A stretch of 52,977 nt of DNA from a virus: positions 1 through 52,977 of IMG/VR virus record IMGVR_UViG_3300021375_002481; one strand, written 5' to 3'. Below the pieces are notes generated by a model, which saw only the letters and a list, made by a program, of their open reading frames with translations, did no database searches and had not been told where the DNA came from. Positions 1 through 8,832 of this stretch are shown piece after piece. Every line of letters begins with the position of its first letter. Positions within the stretch are counted from its first letter, which is position 1. A program made the position numbers and the translations under genes.

Positions 1-407
1 AACGAATCTGCAATGGCTTGTTTGAATTTTGTTGTACTCCACCCATGTGAACGACTTATCCAATGAATTAAAGTTCCAATTTCTTTACCTGTGTAATCTT
101 TGTCGATATAATCATCTCCTAAGAATCTTATATCAGGATTAATACTTTTTATTAAGAACAAAAGTTCTTCTTCTGTGTTATAACTAAGTATTACAGGATA
201 TATAAACATCATTTCTAACATTTCTCTACGTTCTTCTATTGAAAGAATTGGTTTTTTCTTCTCAGGTCTTTCAATTGTAGGGTCATCGTGTAAAAGTATA
301 TAAACTTCTTCACAATTATCTTTTATCTCCTTAAACATAGCAACATAACCAGGATGTATTACATCAAAGTTACCTGCTATTATTCCTTTTTTTGGTAATT
401 CTTTCAT
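1..407 (-). CDS. Cytidylyltransferase-like nucleotidyltransferase (3' end outside window)
   Basis: The first 135 codons are present; the C-terminus lies beyond base 1. The N-terminus has GNFDVIHPGY, a form of the HxGH nucleotide-binding motif of the cytidylyltransferase superfamily (TagD, RfaE C-domain, CCT). Near the window edge RSHGWSTTKF resembles the RTxGISTT signature that binds the nucleotide triphosphate. Members join CTP or ATP to a phosphorylated sugar or alcohol, giving an activated donor such as CDP-glycerol or ADP-heptose; the substrate cannot be read here. The start ATG overlaps the stop of the upstream GT7-LamG gene as ATGA, so the two are translationally coupled. A role in supplying activated sugar to the neighbouring glycosyltransferases is inference. 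The last H of HxGH is replaced by Y, which could alter activity. Confidence 0.8.
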   Translation of the reverse strand, partial: MKELPKKGIIAGNFDVIHPGYVAMFKEIKDNCEEVYILLHDDPTIERPEKKKPILSIEERREMLEMMFIYPVILSYNTEEELLFLIKSINPDIRFLGDDYIDKDYTGKEIGTLIHWISRSHGWSTTKFKQAIADS

Positions 408-1843
408 AACGTTACAGATATTTTATTTACTAATTTTGTTTTTTTATGTTTTACTTCATCATACATTAATGTATTTAACCCATCGATTCTAAAATTAACT
501 TGGTGCTCTCTCACCTCATTATAATACTTTAATTGATTAATTCGTGTTTCTTGATGTACCCATTTATTACCTATTGAAGAATTTGAATCATGTTTTAGTG
601 ATTTAAACCTTGAATTTCTTCTAAATGGCTTTGGTAAGTATGTTTTAAATGATTGTTTTAGTTTATATAAATAAACGTTCTTTAATGTAGCTTCATATGT
701 TCTACCTAAATCAATACAAGTAGTTTCACTTGATAGTTCTGCAAGTAATTGTGTTGTTAAAAACTCAGATGATTTAAATTTTCCTATATTTCTTATTTTT
801 GGCTTGTGTGGTACATTACTTAATTCTTGTATTTCTTCATCTTCCAATGCAACATCATATATTTCTACATTTGCAATGTTACCATAAAAGAATTCAGTAT
901 TTTCTTTTTTTCCATTTGCAGAACCTATGAATATTTCATCTGATGATAGTGGTAGTATAACATCATCCATTTCAATAGTTTCAACCAATTGACCATTTAC
1001 AAAAAATGAAACAAATTTACCATCTCTATATCTCATTGTAAGATATACCCATGCTTCTCCTATTATATCCGAGTTTATGGAATATGGTTTTTTGTTTATA
1101 TCATAAGTCTGACAAAAGAATCTACGAAAGGAATTGTAAAATAATCCAATGTTGTAGCCTGGTATAGATAGTATTGGGAATTCATCATAATCTTTATTTT
1201 CGTTTAATTTTACTTGCTGTGGTTTTACTAATATTGATATTGTGAAATCATCTTTTAGTAGGGTTGTCTTTTCACCTCTCAACTTGATAAACGAATCTCC
1301 ATTAAATTTAAATGCTTGTAGTTCGTCCGAACCACCCGTTTCGATTTGGTTTTTATCCAATTCTAAATTAGAATCCAAGCATCTTATTAGTAAGTCATCA
1401 TCTTCGAATCCCCATCCCCAATATTCATTAGAGAATCCGTTTATCAATTCGAAATCTTCTTTGTTAAACATAGTTACCCCACCGAAGTAATCAAAGAAGG
1501 TGGTTTCGTAATCATGTTCTTGTAAGTGTGTTGCTAAATGTAATGGTTTATCAGTATAAGAGTAATCAACATCTTCAGGTAACATATCAACATCGTGGAA
1601 TACAAAATAATCACATCCATTTTCAATGGCATGTTTGTATCCTATATTTAGAAGTTTACCTCTATTGAAAGGTTTATCATCTAATTGTTCAATAATAAAG
1701 ATTTGATAATCTAAATTAGTTAGATATTCTCCCATATGTTTTAAGAACCTTTTTAATTGTTGAGGTCTTTTTCTATATGGAATAATAATCCCTAATTTAT
1801 GAGTTATCTTCTTCGTTCGTTTCCTCCGTTGTTCTCTCTGCAT
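404..1843 (-). CDS. GT7-type glycosyltransferase with C-terminal LamG-like domain
   Basis: Residues 17-165 look like a galactosyltransferase-family (GT7, GT-A fold) catalytic domain: LGIIIPYRKRP, the metal-binding DVD at 84-86 inside FHDVDMLP, FGGVTMF, and the acceptor/donor loop WGWGFED at 142-148. Residues about 175-340 resemble a concanavalin/LamG jelly-roll (FTISILVKPQ, WVYLTMRYRDGKFVSFFVNG, FYGNIANVEIYDVAL). The C-terminal ~140 residues are unassigned. The enzyme should transfer a sugar from a UDP donor; the LamG part may hold the glycan acceptor. It is paralogous to the gene at 2035-3525. The chosen ATG makes a 47-base overlap with the preceding small gene; the only alternative close to the domain would be a rare start codon. 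No signal peptide or membrane segment is seen, so action is presumably cytoplasmic. Confidence 0.8.
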   Translation of the reverse strand: MQREQRRKRTKKITHKLGIIIPYRKRPQQLKRFLKHMGEYLTNLDYQIFIIEQLDDKPFNRGKLLNIGYKHAIENGCDYFVFHDVDMLPEDVDYSYTDKPLHLATHLQEHDYETTFFDYFGGVTMFNKEDFELINGFSNEYWGWGFEDDDLLIRCLDSNLELDKNQIETGGSDELQAFKFNGDSFIKLRGEKTTLLKDDFTISILVKPQQVKLNENKDYDEFPILSIPGYNIGLFYNSFRRFFCQTYDINKKPYSINSDIIGEAWVYLTMRYRDGKFVSFFVNGQLVETIEMDDVILPLSSDEIFIGSANGKKENTEFFYGNIANVEIYDVALEDEEIQELSNVPHKPKIRNIGKFKSSEFLTTQLLAELSSETTCIDLGRTYEATLKNVYLYKLKQSFKTYLPKPFRRNSRFKSLKHDSNSSIGNKWVHQETRINQLKYYNEVREHQVNFRIDGLNTLMYDEVKHKKTKLVNKISVTL

Positions 1844-2033
1844 CTCTTGATGGTCTGTTTTCTGAACCTTTAAATTTAATTTTTGCTAAGTTATGGATTT
1901 CCCATAGATTCCATTCAACCTTTTTCTGATGGTCTTTGATGTTTGCATCAAACATCATATCTTCAATTGATTGAACAGATTCTAAAATATCTCCCATAAC
2001 TTCCATGTGTTGTTTGAATTGTTCTTCAGTCAT
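1797..2033 (-). CDS. Small acidic hypothetical protein between two glycosyltransferases
   Basis: The product is 78 residues, acidic at the C-terminus (TEETNEEDNS) and probably helical; I do not recognise it. It begins one base after the stop of the upstream GT7-LamG gene and overlaps the downstream one by 47 bases, so it sits inside a coupled cluster. It has no signal peptide, membrane helix or metal motif. The tight packing and coding-like composition argue that it is real. A role as a small partner of the flanking glycosyltransferases is only a guess. Confidence 0.6.
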   Translation of the reverse strand: MTEEQFKQHMEVMGDILESVQSIEDMMFDANIKDHQKKVEWNLWEIHNLAKIKFKGSENRPSRDAERTTEETNEEDNS

Positions 2034-2034
2034 T

Positions 2035-3525
2035 TTAAGTAATTATTTGAAATAGTGTGTAATTAAGTTCTTCTATTTGTTCTTTCGTTGCTTCATACTT
2101 CAACGAATTTAATCCAATCTCCTTCCAATCTATTTCTTGTGTTAAAATATCGTGGAAAAAGATATCTGCATTTTCTTCAACATCAGGATCATATGAATAA
2201 TATCTTTCAATTATATCCCTATCTCTATTGTGTGTTAAAGAGTTGTATTTACCATCAATTCTGACTGGTAAATATAGTTCATCGGTAACTGCAACTTCTT
2301 CTTTATAAGTTTTTAAACTACCGTTTACTTTTATATGATTCCAATTAGAACCCTTATCTAATATAAGTTTTTTCTTGTAATGTGATGGAAATTCCATGTT
2401 ATCATTTTGATTACCAAAATCAAATATAGATGAAGGTATTAATCCAAAGTGATTTTCTATATATTTTAATGATTCATTTCCATTATAATATAATTCGTTT
2501 ATGTGTTTTGATTCTAATACAGAATTAAATAATATTATGTTAGCTAAATCTATATTAGTTTCTTTATCTGATATTTTAAAGTTTTGATACTCATTAAATA
2601 TTTTAAAATCAGCTGGTATGGTTGTTTCTATTTTTTTACCATTTAGATTTAAAACTAATTTATGTCTTTTTTTATCTAAAATAAAAACAATATGATTCCA
2701 TCTATTTCTAAAATACTCAGTTGCAACTTCATAATTCTTTCTATCAATATCCCATATCTGCGCCATAACTTGTTTTCCGTTGTTTAGAAACAAGCCAGAA
2801 TCTAATCCTTCTATACAAAATAAGTTTTTAATAGTTTCAATATCACCATCATCTTTAAACCATAAAGAAATACTAAAAGATGAATCTATCATATTTTTTG
2901 ATAAATGGTTCATCATACCATGTCCTTGTGATTGCTTATCAAAGTGAACACACTTTAGCTTATGGGTTTTGTTGTTAGTAGATGGTTCTACTTCTTCAAT
3001 TCTGTATGGTAATATATCTAATTCATCGTAATTTGAATAAACTTTATTTAAATCATAAAACTTTTCTAAGTATGCTCCACTTTCTTTTAATCTATAAAGT
3101 AAATCTAAATCCTCAAATCCATAACCCCAATATTCATTAGAATATCCATTAGCTTCTTCAAAATCTTCCCTACTAATTAAAGTTACACCACCAAAGTATT
3201 GTGGATATGGAAGTTTATTTTCATGTACTTGTACTTTAGTTGCAAGATGGGTTGGTTCTAATGGAAACCCATAGTCACATGAATCATCAATTGGTAACAT
3301 ATCAATATCATGAAAGCAAAAATAAGTATATTCCTCTGCTATTTCTTTTACAATAACATTACATAATTTACCATAATTGAATGGTCTATCATCTGTTTGC
3401 TCAGCAATAAAAATATCATATACAATTCCCTTATCCGATAAGAACTCGTGCATATGGGGAACGAAAATATCTAAGTGTTTTTGTCTATCCCTAAATGGGA
3501 CAATGATTGCAAGTTTATCTTCCAT
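2035..3525 (-). CDS. GT7-type glycosyltransferase with LamG-like domain (paralogue)
   Basis: The 496-residue product has an N-terminal GT7-like domain: LAIIVPFRDRQ, the DxD-type DID at 73-75 in FHDIDMLP, YFGGVTLI, and WGYGFED at 133-139. A LamG/concanavalin-like region follows at about 195-360 (SFSISLWFKDDG, RWNHIVFILDKKRHKLVLNLNGK). The C-terminal ~130 residues have no assignment. Architecture and motifs match the neighbour at 404-1843, so the pair arose by duplication and has diverged. The likely reaction is UDP-sugar transfer to a glycan or protein-linked acceptor. An ATATTTATA promoter-like motif lies 16 bases before the ATG, making this the first gene of a short transcription unit running to the cytidylyltransferase. 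Confidence 0.82.
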   Translation of the reverse strand: MEDKLAIIVPFRDRQKHLDIFVPHMHEFLSDKGIVYDIFIAEQTDDRPFNYGKLCNVIVKEIAEEYTYFCFHDIDMLPIDDSCDYGFPLEPTHLATKVQVHENKLPYPQYFGGVTLISREDFEEANGYSNEYWGYGFEDLDLLYRLKESGAYLEKFYDLNKVYSNYDELDILPYRIEEVEPSTNNKTHKLKCVHFDKQSQGHGMMNHLSKNMIDSSFSISLWFKDDGDIETIKNLFCIEGLDSGLFLNNGKQVMAQIWDIDRKNYEVATEYFRNRWNHIVFILDKKRHKLVLNLNGKKIETTIPADFKIFNEYQNFKISDKETNIDLANIILFNSVLESKHINELYYNGNESLKYIENHFGLIPSSIFDFGNQNDNMEFPSHYKKKLILDKGSNWNHIKVNGSLKTYKEEVAVTDELYLPVRIDGKYNSLTHNRDRDIIERYYSYDPDVEENADIFFHDILTQEIDWKEIGLNSLKYEATKEQIEELNYTLFQIIT

Positions 3526-3541
3526 GTAATCGTTGATTATA

Positions 3542-3550
3542 TATAAATAT
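3542..3550 (-). promoter_or_regulatory. ATATTTATA late-type promoter motif before the GT7-LamG gene
   Basis: On the minus strand the motif reads ATATTTATA and ends 16 bases before the ATG at 3525. It sits in the short gap after the radical SAM gene. Its sequence and spacing match the other intergenic copies in this window. Confidence 0.55.
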
Positions 3551-3558
3551 ATAGATTA

Positions 3559-4824
3559 TTAAATTGATGATTTTTGTAGAGCTTCTTTTAATAATGGAAA
3601 CGTATCTCCCCATTTTTCTTTTCTAAATCTATCAACTCGTTCAGTAGTATCTTTAAATACATCAGATTGACCATTATATTCTGCATTATAATATCTACCA
3701 ACAACATCATCATAAAACTCATCAGATAATAATCCTTTAATAGAATCTAACTTTTTTTGTCTTGTTTCTTTTGGTATTATGTTTGCTGATTGATATTCTG
3801 GTGCGTGAACATGATTTGAAATTACTCTCTTAATCATGCCAGTACCATCCAATTTAAACATACCTCTTTTAACCAAGTACTGTGTTAGCTCTTCCATATA
3901 AAGAAAATTATATGAGTTTAAAGTTTGTGTAATTGTATAATAAAAATTATGGTCATTATATTGTGTTAAAAAGTTTTTAATATTATCAATTGTAAGTTGG
4001 AAATTAGCATTTTTTCTAATGTAATCATTTCTATCACCAAAATCATCTACTGATATTGAAATACCTACAAATTGAAAATGTTTAAGTTTCTCTAATGCTG
4101 GTTTTATCTTTTCAAAATCATAATTAGCATTTGTGATATAAAATATTTTCATTTTACTTGCTAATCCATCTTCAATTAATCTATCCAATAACTTAAAGTG
4201 CTTTGGAACTAAAAATGGTTCTCCACCACTAATATGTAATTGGTCTATCATTGGAGAATGATGAATTAATGCATCGTAAAAGGTTTCATCTTCTACCCAA
4301 TCATAATTGGTATAATCCATTGTTTGTAATTCATCATAATTACTTGGAAAGTTTACCTCATCTTTCAACTTCATATAATCAGTAATCCAACTTGTTGATG
4401 ATTCTGCATTACAACTTCTACATTTTAAGTTACAATAGTTACCTAATCGAATCTCTACGTTTCTTAAATCTATTTTTATTTCACCATCTTCTTTTGTTGA
4501 TTTATCAACATCGGTCATGTAAAATGAATCTTTTTGTCTTTTACTTTTACCACCTGCTAATTCTACATCATGACAAGTTTTACAAGCTGGTGGTACTTCA
4601 CCCTCAACCATCTGTTTTCTGATTTGTTTAAATGAATCAGAATTAATAATAGCTGGGATACCTTTACTAATGTTTATTTTTTTATATCCACCATCTGGTG
4701 TTATATCAGATGCAGCAGATTGTCCATGTGCATGATTAGATACACAACATACAGAACAAACTCCATGTGGATGAACACTAATATGCTTCCAAGGTAAATC
4801 ACATAAAAAACGAGTTTCTTTCAT
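3559..4824 (-). CDS. Radical SAM protein with N-terminal SPASM/twitch-like Cys module (array member 5)
   Basis: The radical SAM [4Fe-4S] motif is C131-x3-C135-x2-C138 (NYCNLKCRSC), with GGEP at 200-203 for SAM binding. Ahead of it, residues 7-90 carry C8 with LPW, a CSVCC cluster, and CKTCH at 81-85, resembling a SPASM/twitch auxiliary cluster domain, which in most families follows the core. Such enzymes make SAM radicals to modify peptides, sugars or nucleotides; the substrate here is unknown. It is the most divergent of five consecutive paralogues and last in their operon. Its start overlaps the previous stop as TAATG, so translation is coupled. Iron-sulfur chemistry would rely on host cluster assembly. 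The family call is firm; the biochemical role is open. Confidence 0.88.
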   Translation of the reverse strand: MKETRFLCDLPWKHISVHPHGVCSVCCVSNHAHGQSAASDITPDGGYKKINISKGIPAIINSDSFKQIRKQMVEGEVPPACKTCHDVELAGGKSKRQKDSFYMTDVDKSTKEDGEIKIDLRNVEIRLGNYCNLKCRSCNAESSTSWITDYMKLKDEVNFPSNYDELQTMDYTNYDWVEDETFYDALIHHSPMIDQLHISGGEPFLVPKHFKLLDRLIEDGLASKMKIFYITNANYDFEKIKPALEKLKHFQFVGISISVDDFGDRNDYIRKNANFQLTIDNIKNFLTQYNDHNFYYTITQTLNSYNFLYMEELTQYLVKRGMFKLDGTGMIKRVISNHVHAPEYQSANIIPKETRQKKLDSIKGLLSDEFYDDVVGRYYNAEYNGQSDVFKDTTERVDRFRKEKWGDTFPLLKEALQKSSI

Positions 4825-6125
4825 TAGTATGCTGTACTATTATTTATTGATAAATCATGTGGAATAGAATTATACCAATCTGTATATTCTGGTATAATCT
4901 CTAAAAATCTAAATTTTTCTTCTCTCCCATCATCTAACTTTTCTGTATTCCATTTTAGAAGTTTTTCAATTTCTTCTCTATTCTCAGCCAAAGGTTCTTC
5001 CATGAATCGAAATATACTATCATACTTTTTTCTTAGTTCATCTCTTTCTTGTTCATCTAAAGATTTTAAGTGTTTAAAATATCTTTTTTTGACTTCTTGT
5101 TTTAACTCATCTGGTAAAATGTTGATGTTATAATGATGTGGATTTGTTAATATATTATTTAAATGAATATTCCAATGTTCAACACCCAATGATTTCATAT
5201 GTTCGTAAAATTCAGGAATATACATAACATTAAATATATTGGTTGTACATGATACATGAAAGTTTATGTTCGCATCTAAACACTTTTTTACATTTTCTTC
5301 TATAACATTCCATTTTGTACCTTTTCTTGAATATTCAGCATTTTTTCCGAACCCATCAATGGAAGCAAATATGGTTACATTACCATAATCTTGCTCTATG
5401 AATGGTTTCCACATTTCTATGTTATCATATTTCTTAAACTTTAAATATCCTAAGTTGGTATTATATCTCAATCTTAAATTAGTGTTCCCTACTTCAACTA
5501 ATTTTTGTAAAATATAATAATGCTCTTCCATTAAAAGAGGCTCTCCTCCTGCAAAGTATATCTCTTCTACACTTTCTATAAATTCATCCAAATATGTATC
5601 TATATTTTTCTTAGAATAATCGTTTACATTTATTATTGCTTTCGGTAATGGAGAACCACCATATATTTTTACTTCATCCTCCCACCATTTAGATGATAAA
5701 AATGAACCACACATTCTACACTTCATATTACATAAGTTTGAGAATCTGAAATCCCAATACAGTAATTTAAAATCATCATTATGTCCATCTGCAGATGTAT
5801 TATCCGTTACACTTGGAATAAGGTGTTCAAAGTTTCTGTTAGATGATGTTCTTGTTGAATCTAAGGTGTTTTTTTCTTGTTGATAACACTTTCTACAACT
5901 ATGATGTTGTTTACCTTCTAACATATCTTTACGAATAGATTTCATGGTACCCCCATTCCAAAGTTCTTCCATGGTGTTATCTTTAAGGTTACCAATATCT
6001 TCTCTCCAATCAGTAAGACAACAAGGATATACATTTCCGTTCGGCCATGTGTTTAAATGTATCCATGGTAATACGCAAAATGATTCTGAAATTTTATCTC
6101 CAGGATTTTTTAGCTTTTCATTCAT
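4824..6125 (-). CDS. Radical SAM protein with N-terminal SPASM/twitch-like Cys module (array member 4)
   Basis: The 433-residue product carries the radical SAM motif C132-x3-C136-x2-C139 (NLCNMKCRMC) and GGEP at 193-196. The N-terminal module reads FCVLPW, NGNVYPCC, GNLKDNTMEELWN and CRKC, a close likeness of a SPASM domain placed before rather than after the core. The start overlaps the preceding stop by 4 bases (ATGA), and its own stop overlaps the next start by one base, so it lies in a tightly coupled operon with four paralogues. Of the five, its N-terminal module is the most classical. It probably performs a radical modification on a peptide or glycan intermediate; the substrate is not readable. 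Confidence 0.9.
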   Translation of the reverse strand: MNEKLKNPGDKISESFCVLPWIHLNTWPNGNVYPCCLTDWREDIGNLKDNTMEELWNGGTMKSIRKDMLEGKQHHSCRKCYQQEKNTLDSTRTSSNRNFEHLIPSVTDNTSADGHNDDFKLLYWDFRFSNLCNMKCRMCGSFLSSKWWEDEVKIYGGSPLPKAIINVNDYSKKNIDTYLDEFIESVEEIYFAGGEPLLMEEHYYILQKLVEVGNTNLRLRYNTNLGYLKFKKYDNIEMWKPFIEQDYGNVTIFASIDGFGKNAEYSRKGTKWNVIEENVKKCLDANINFHVSCTTNIFNVMYIPEFYEHMKSLGVEHWNIHLNNILTNPHHYNINILPDELKQEVKKRYFKHLKSLDEQERDELRKKYDSIFRFMEEPLAENREEIEKLLKWNTEKLDDGREEKFRFLEIIPEYTDWYNSIPHDLSINNSTAY

Positions 6126-7489
6126 ATTGCATCTTTTTCTTGTAGTGTTTCGATACTTTTAAACCATTCTATAAATTCCCAAGGAAGATACTCTTCAATT
6201 GGTTTTTGTCTACGCTTAGCATATTGAAAAACAAAGTTTTTAAAATCGTTGTGTTTGTTTTCCATTGCATCTGAATCTTCATATGATACATCAACTTTTC
6301 TTAAATAGGTAACTAATCTTTCGTAGTGATTTATTTCCCATTCTTTCATCCAATCTCTATTTTTATTAACTGCCTTTTCAATTTTATCTGCTAATGAATT
6401 TTTTACATCTTGTGATATTATATTTACAGATTGAAATGATGGAAATCTTAGAATGTTTACACTCATATAGAATGCTTCTTTATCATCAAATTCTTTTCTC
6501 CAATTTACAATTTTTTCTAAAAACTCATCTACACTCCAAATAGATAAAGAAGATATAGTCATCATAATGTGTACTGAATTTATATTTTCTGAATGGTACA
6601 TTCTTAAAATGTTTTTTTCCCACACATCCCAATCAAATCCATCTCTTACAAACTCTTGTAATTCACCAATACATTCTGCAGATGTATAAACATCAAATGA
6701 TTTAAAGTTTTTTGCTGCATCTATCAAGGTATCCATTCTTTCATCTTCCATTATTAAATTGGAATTTACTGCAAAGTTGAATGTTTCGTTATCACACATT
6801 TCAAGTAACTTCCAAAATGATGGTGAACGAGCAGGTTCTCCACCAGATACTCTTAATTCTTGTAATCCTCCTCTTATTTCTTCAAACCATTCGTAGAATT
6901 TTTCTATATATGGGTTGTTAATATTTTTATTACCATATGGCATTGCATGATGACCTGTATTTTTAAAAGTAAACCCACCACTTGTTTTCATGTTCTGATA
7001 CGGTCCTCCTCTTGAAATATCTTGATGCCAAGTTGATGAGAATTCTGCGTTACAATAAGAACAAGCTAAATTACATAAGTTATCGAAAGCAAGTTCAACT
7101 GTTTTTGGAATTACGTTTGCATCCCAAGGCATGTTTTTAATTGCTTTTACTTCTTCATCTGTGTATCTATAAGTTTGATAAACTCTATCAGAAAAAATAC
7201 CACTATCCTTTTTAGCAGCATCTTCTACTCTCCAACAATAAGAACATTCTGCTGGTCTTTCTCCCTCCAACATTTTTTTACGTTGTTCTTTTTTAAATTT
7301 AGTGTTATGTAGAGCGGTTTTGTTTTCTAATAACTCACCTTTTGGAATAGAGTGTGCAAGTGGATGATGACAAGAAGCCGTTCTTCCATTTCCTAACCAA
7401 ATTGATACGTTGTACCATTTTGCTGCACAAAAAGAAGTTGATATGGAATCAATTATTTTTGCTGTATTCTGTAAACTTTTTTCTGGCAT
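6122..7489 (-). CDS. Radical SAM protein with Cys/His-rich N-terminal module (array member 3)
   Basis: The product has 455 residues. The radical SAM motif is C139-x3-C143-x2-C146 (NLCNLACSYC), with GGEP at 216-219. The N-terminal module has FCAAKW (C21), SCHHP (C40), and CSYCWRVED (C82, C85). Compared with members 4 and 5 a CC pair is replaced by CHHP, so an auxiliary cluster or metal would be bound by mixed Cys/His ligands. This CHHP subtype is shared with the two upstream paralogues, marking three closer copies. The ATG gives a 37-base overlap with the upstream gene; a weak TAGG sits just before it. Function is presumably radical modification of an unknown substrate within the operon's pathway. 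Confidence 0.88.
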   Translation of the reverse strand: MPEKSLQNTAKIIDSISTSFCAAKWYNVSIWLGNGRTASCHHPLAHSIPKGELLENKTALHNTKFKKEQRKKMLEGERPAECSYCWRVEDAAKKDSGIFSDRVYQTYRYTDEEVKAIKNMPWDANVIPKTVELAFDNLCNLACSYCNAEFSSTWHQDISRGGPYQNMKTSGGFTFKNTGHHAMPYGNKNINNPYIEKFYEWFEEIRGGLQELRVSGGEPARSPSFWKLLEMCDNETFNFAVNSNLIMEDERMDTLIDAAKNFKSFDVYTSAECIGELQEFVRDGFDWDVWEKNILRMYHSENINSVHIMMTISSLSIWSVDEFLEKIVNWRKEFDDKEAFYMSVNILRFPSFQSVNIISQDVKNSLADKIEKAVNKNRDWMKEWEINHYERLVTYLRKVDVSYEDSDAMENKHNDFKNFVFQYAKRRQKPIEEYLPWEFIEWFKSIETLQEKDAI

Positions 7490-8832
7490 AACCTATAATA
7501 ATTATTTAACTCTTTAAATGTACTTTCAAAATCTGTACCTCTTCGTTTATCATATTCATTCACAAAATTAACGAAATCTTTTCTATGAATATTTGTTTGT
7601 TTTTTATCATATGTGTTTTTGTACATATGTTCAATCAATCCTTGAAGTTGATTTATTTGCTCATTTGTCAAACATCCATCACCATCCTCATACTTACCCC
7701 AAGTTCTTTCTTGAATAAGTTTTTCAACATCTTTTTTAAATTTATCTTTTGTTTCTATATCTAAATTTACAATAGATAAAAATTCAGGATAAATCAAAAA
7801 GTTGTTTACAAATTGTACTTTATTGTAATCAACTTCCTTGTTATAAATAGAACGAAGTTTTAAAAGGTATCTTACAAAATCACAATATGATTCTACTGTT
7901 AAAATGTTTACCGCTGTCATACAAGAAGCAAGTACATTCTTCACATTTGATAAAACCTTTTCTAAATTTTCTTGCCATTTTTCAAACTTCAATCCATATC
8001 TTATATATTCATTTTGCGAACCCATTGATTCACCACTTGTGAATATTTGTATTTCTTTTACTTTACCATCTAACTGATTAAATTTATCTATTAACTTATC
8101 AATCAGATTATCAGGTACCATTAAATTTGTATTTACACAAAAAATTAAATTTTGATTTGGATTTTCAATCAATTCATCCATTACTTTCCAAGTATCTTTT
8201 GATAAAAGTGGCTCACCTCCAGTAATTCTTAGTGTATGTAACTTTGGATAAAGCTCTGGCCACCATTCCCAAAACGCATTAACGTATGGATTTTCTTCTG
8301 TTTGTTTATAGGTTCTTTTATCTTCATCTAATTTATTATAATTTTGTGATGTAGGGTATCCACCATATCTTTCAATCTCTTCTAACCAAGTTGTAGAATT
8401 TGAATGTGTACAATATGCACATTTCATATTACAAGTGTTAGAAAATGAAACCTCTAAATAACTTGGTTCGATATCTCTCGTACCTTTTTCTAAGATTTCA
8501 TCTTTTTTAATTTGAGAAAAAGAATTACCCGATTTGTAAATTCTTTCTGAAAAATAATCATCTCCCAAATCTTCTATTTTCCAACAATACTCACATTCAC
8601 TTGGTCTATCACCACGCAACATCTTTTTCATTTGTTGCTTTTTGTATCGAGTATTATGTAGAGCTTTTGGATTTCTCTTAATTTCCCTTAGTGGTATTTT
8701 ATGTGGTGATGGATAATGACATGAATGGTTATATCCATTCTGTAAGTAAAGTGTTAATTGAGACCACTTTGCTAAACAGAAACTTTTAGATACCTCATCT
8801 AACTCTTCCTTTACCTTTAAATGATGTTTCAT
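7453..8832 (-). CDS. Radical SAM protein with Cys/His-rich N-terminal module (array member 2)
   Basis: The 459-residue product has radical SAM cysteines C134, C138 and C141 (NTCNMKCAYC) and GGEP at 205-208. The N-terminal module has FCLAKW (C19), SCHYP (C38) and CEYCWKIED (C80, C83), so it belongs to the CHxP subtype. It is most similar to array member 1 (shared AFWEWWPELYP and KxQRxxML stretches). It starts by TAATG overlap with that gene's stop. Two similar adjacent enzymes suggest a recent duplication, with the copies either acting on successive positions of one substrate or pairing as a heterodimer; this is inference. Confidence 0.88.
   Translation of the reverse strand: MKHHLKVKEELDEVSKSFCLAKWSQLTLYLQNGYNHSCHYPSPHKIPLREIKRNPKALHNTRYKKQQMKKMLRGDRPSECEYCWKIEDLGDDYFSERIYKSGNSFSQIKKDEILEKGTRDIEPSYLEVSFSNTCNMKCAYCTHSNSTTWLEEIERYGGYPTSQNYNKLDEDKRTYKQTEENPYVNAFWEWWPELYPKLHTLRITGGEPLLSKDTWKVMDELIENPNQNLIFCVNTNLMVPDNLIDKLIDKFNQLDGKVKEIQIFTSGESMGSQNEYIRYGLKFEKWQENLEKVLSNVKNVLASCMTAVNILTVESYCDFVRYLLKLRSIYNKEVDYNKVQFVNNFLIYPEFLSIVNLDIETKDKFKKDVEKLIQERTWGKYEDGDGCLTNEQINQLQGLIEHMYKNTYDKKQTNIHRKDFVNFVNEYDKRRGTDFESTFKELNNYYRLCQKKVYRIQQK

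Noticed and set aside
3542-3550. TATAAATAT read on the plus strand as T4-type late promoters
   Set aside because: In that direction each would drive antisense transcription away from the adjacent gene start; the copy before the plus-strand gene is in the opposite orientation. The gene-facing reading ATATTTATA fits all sites.
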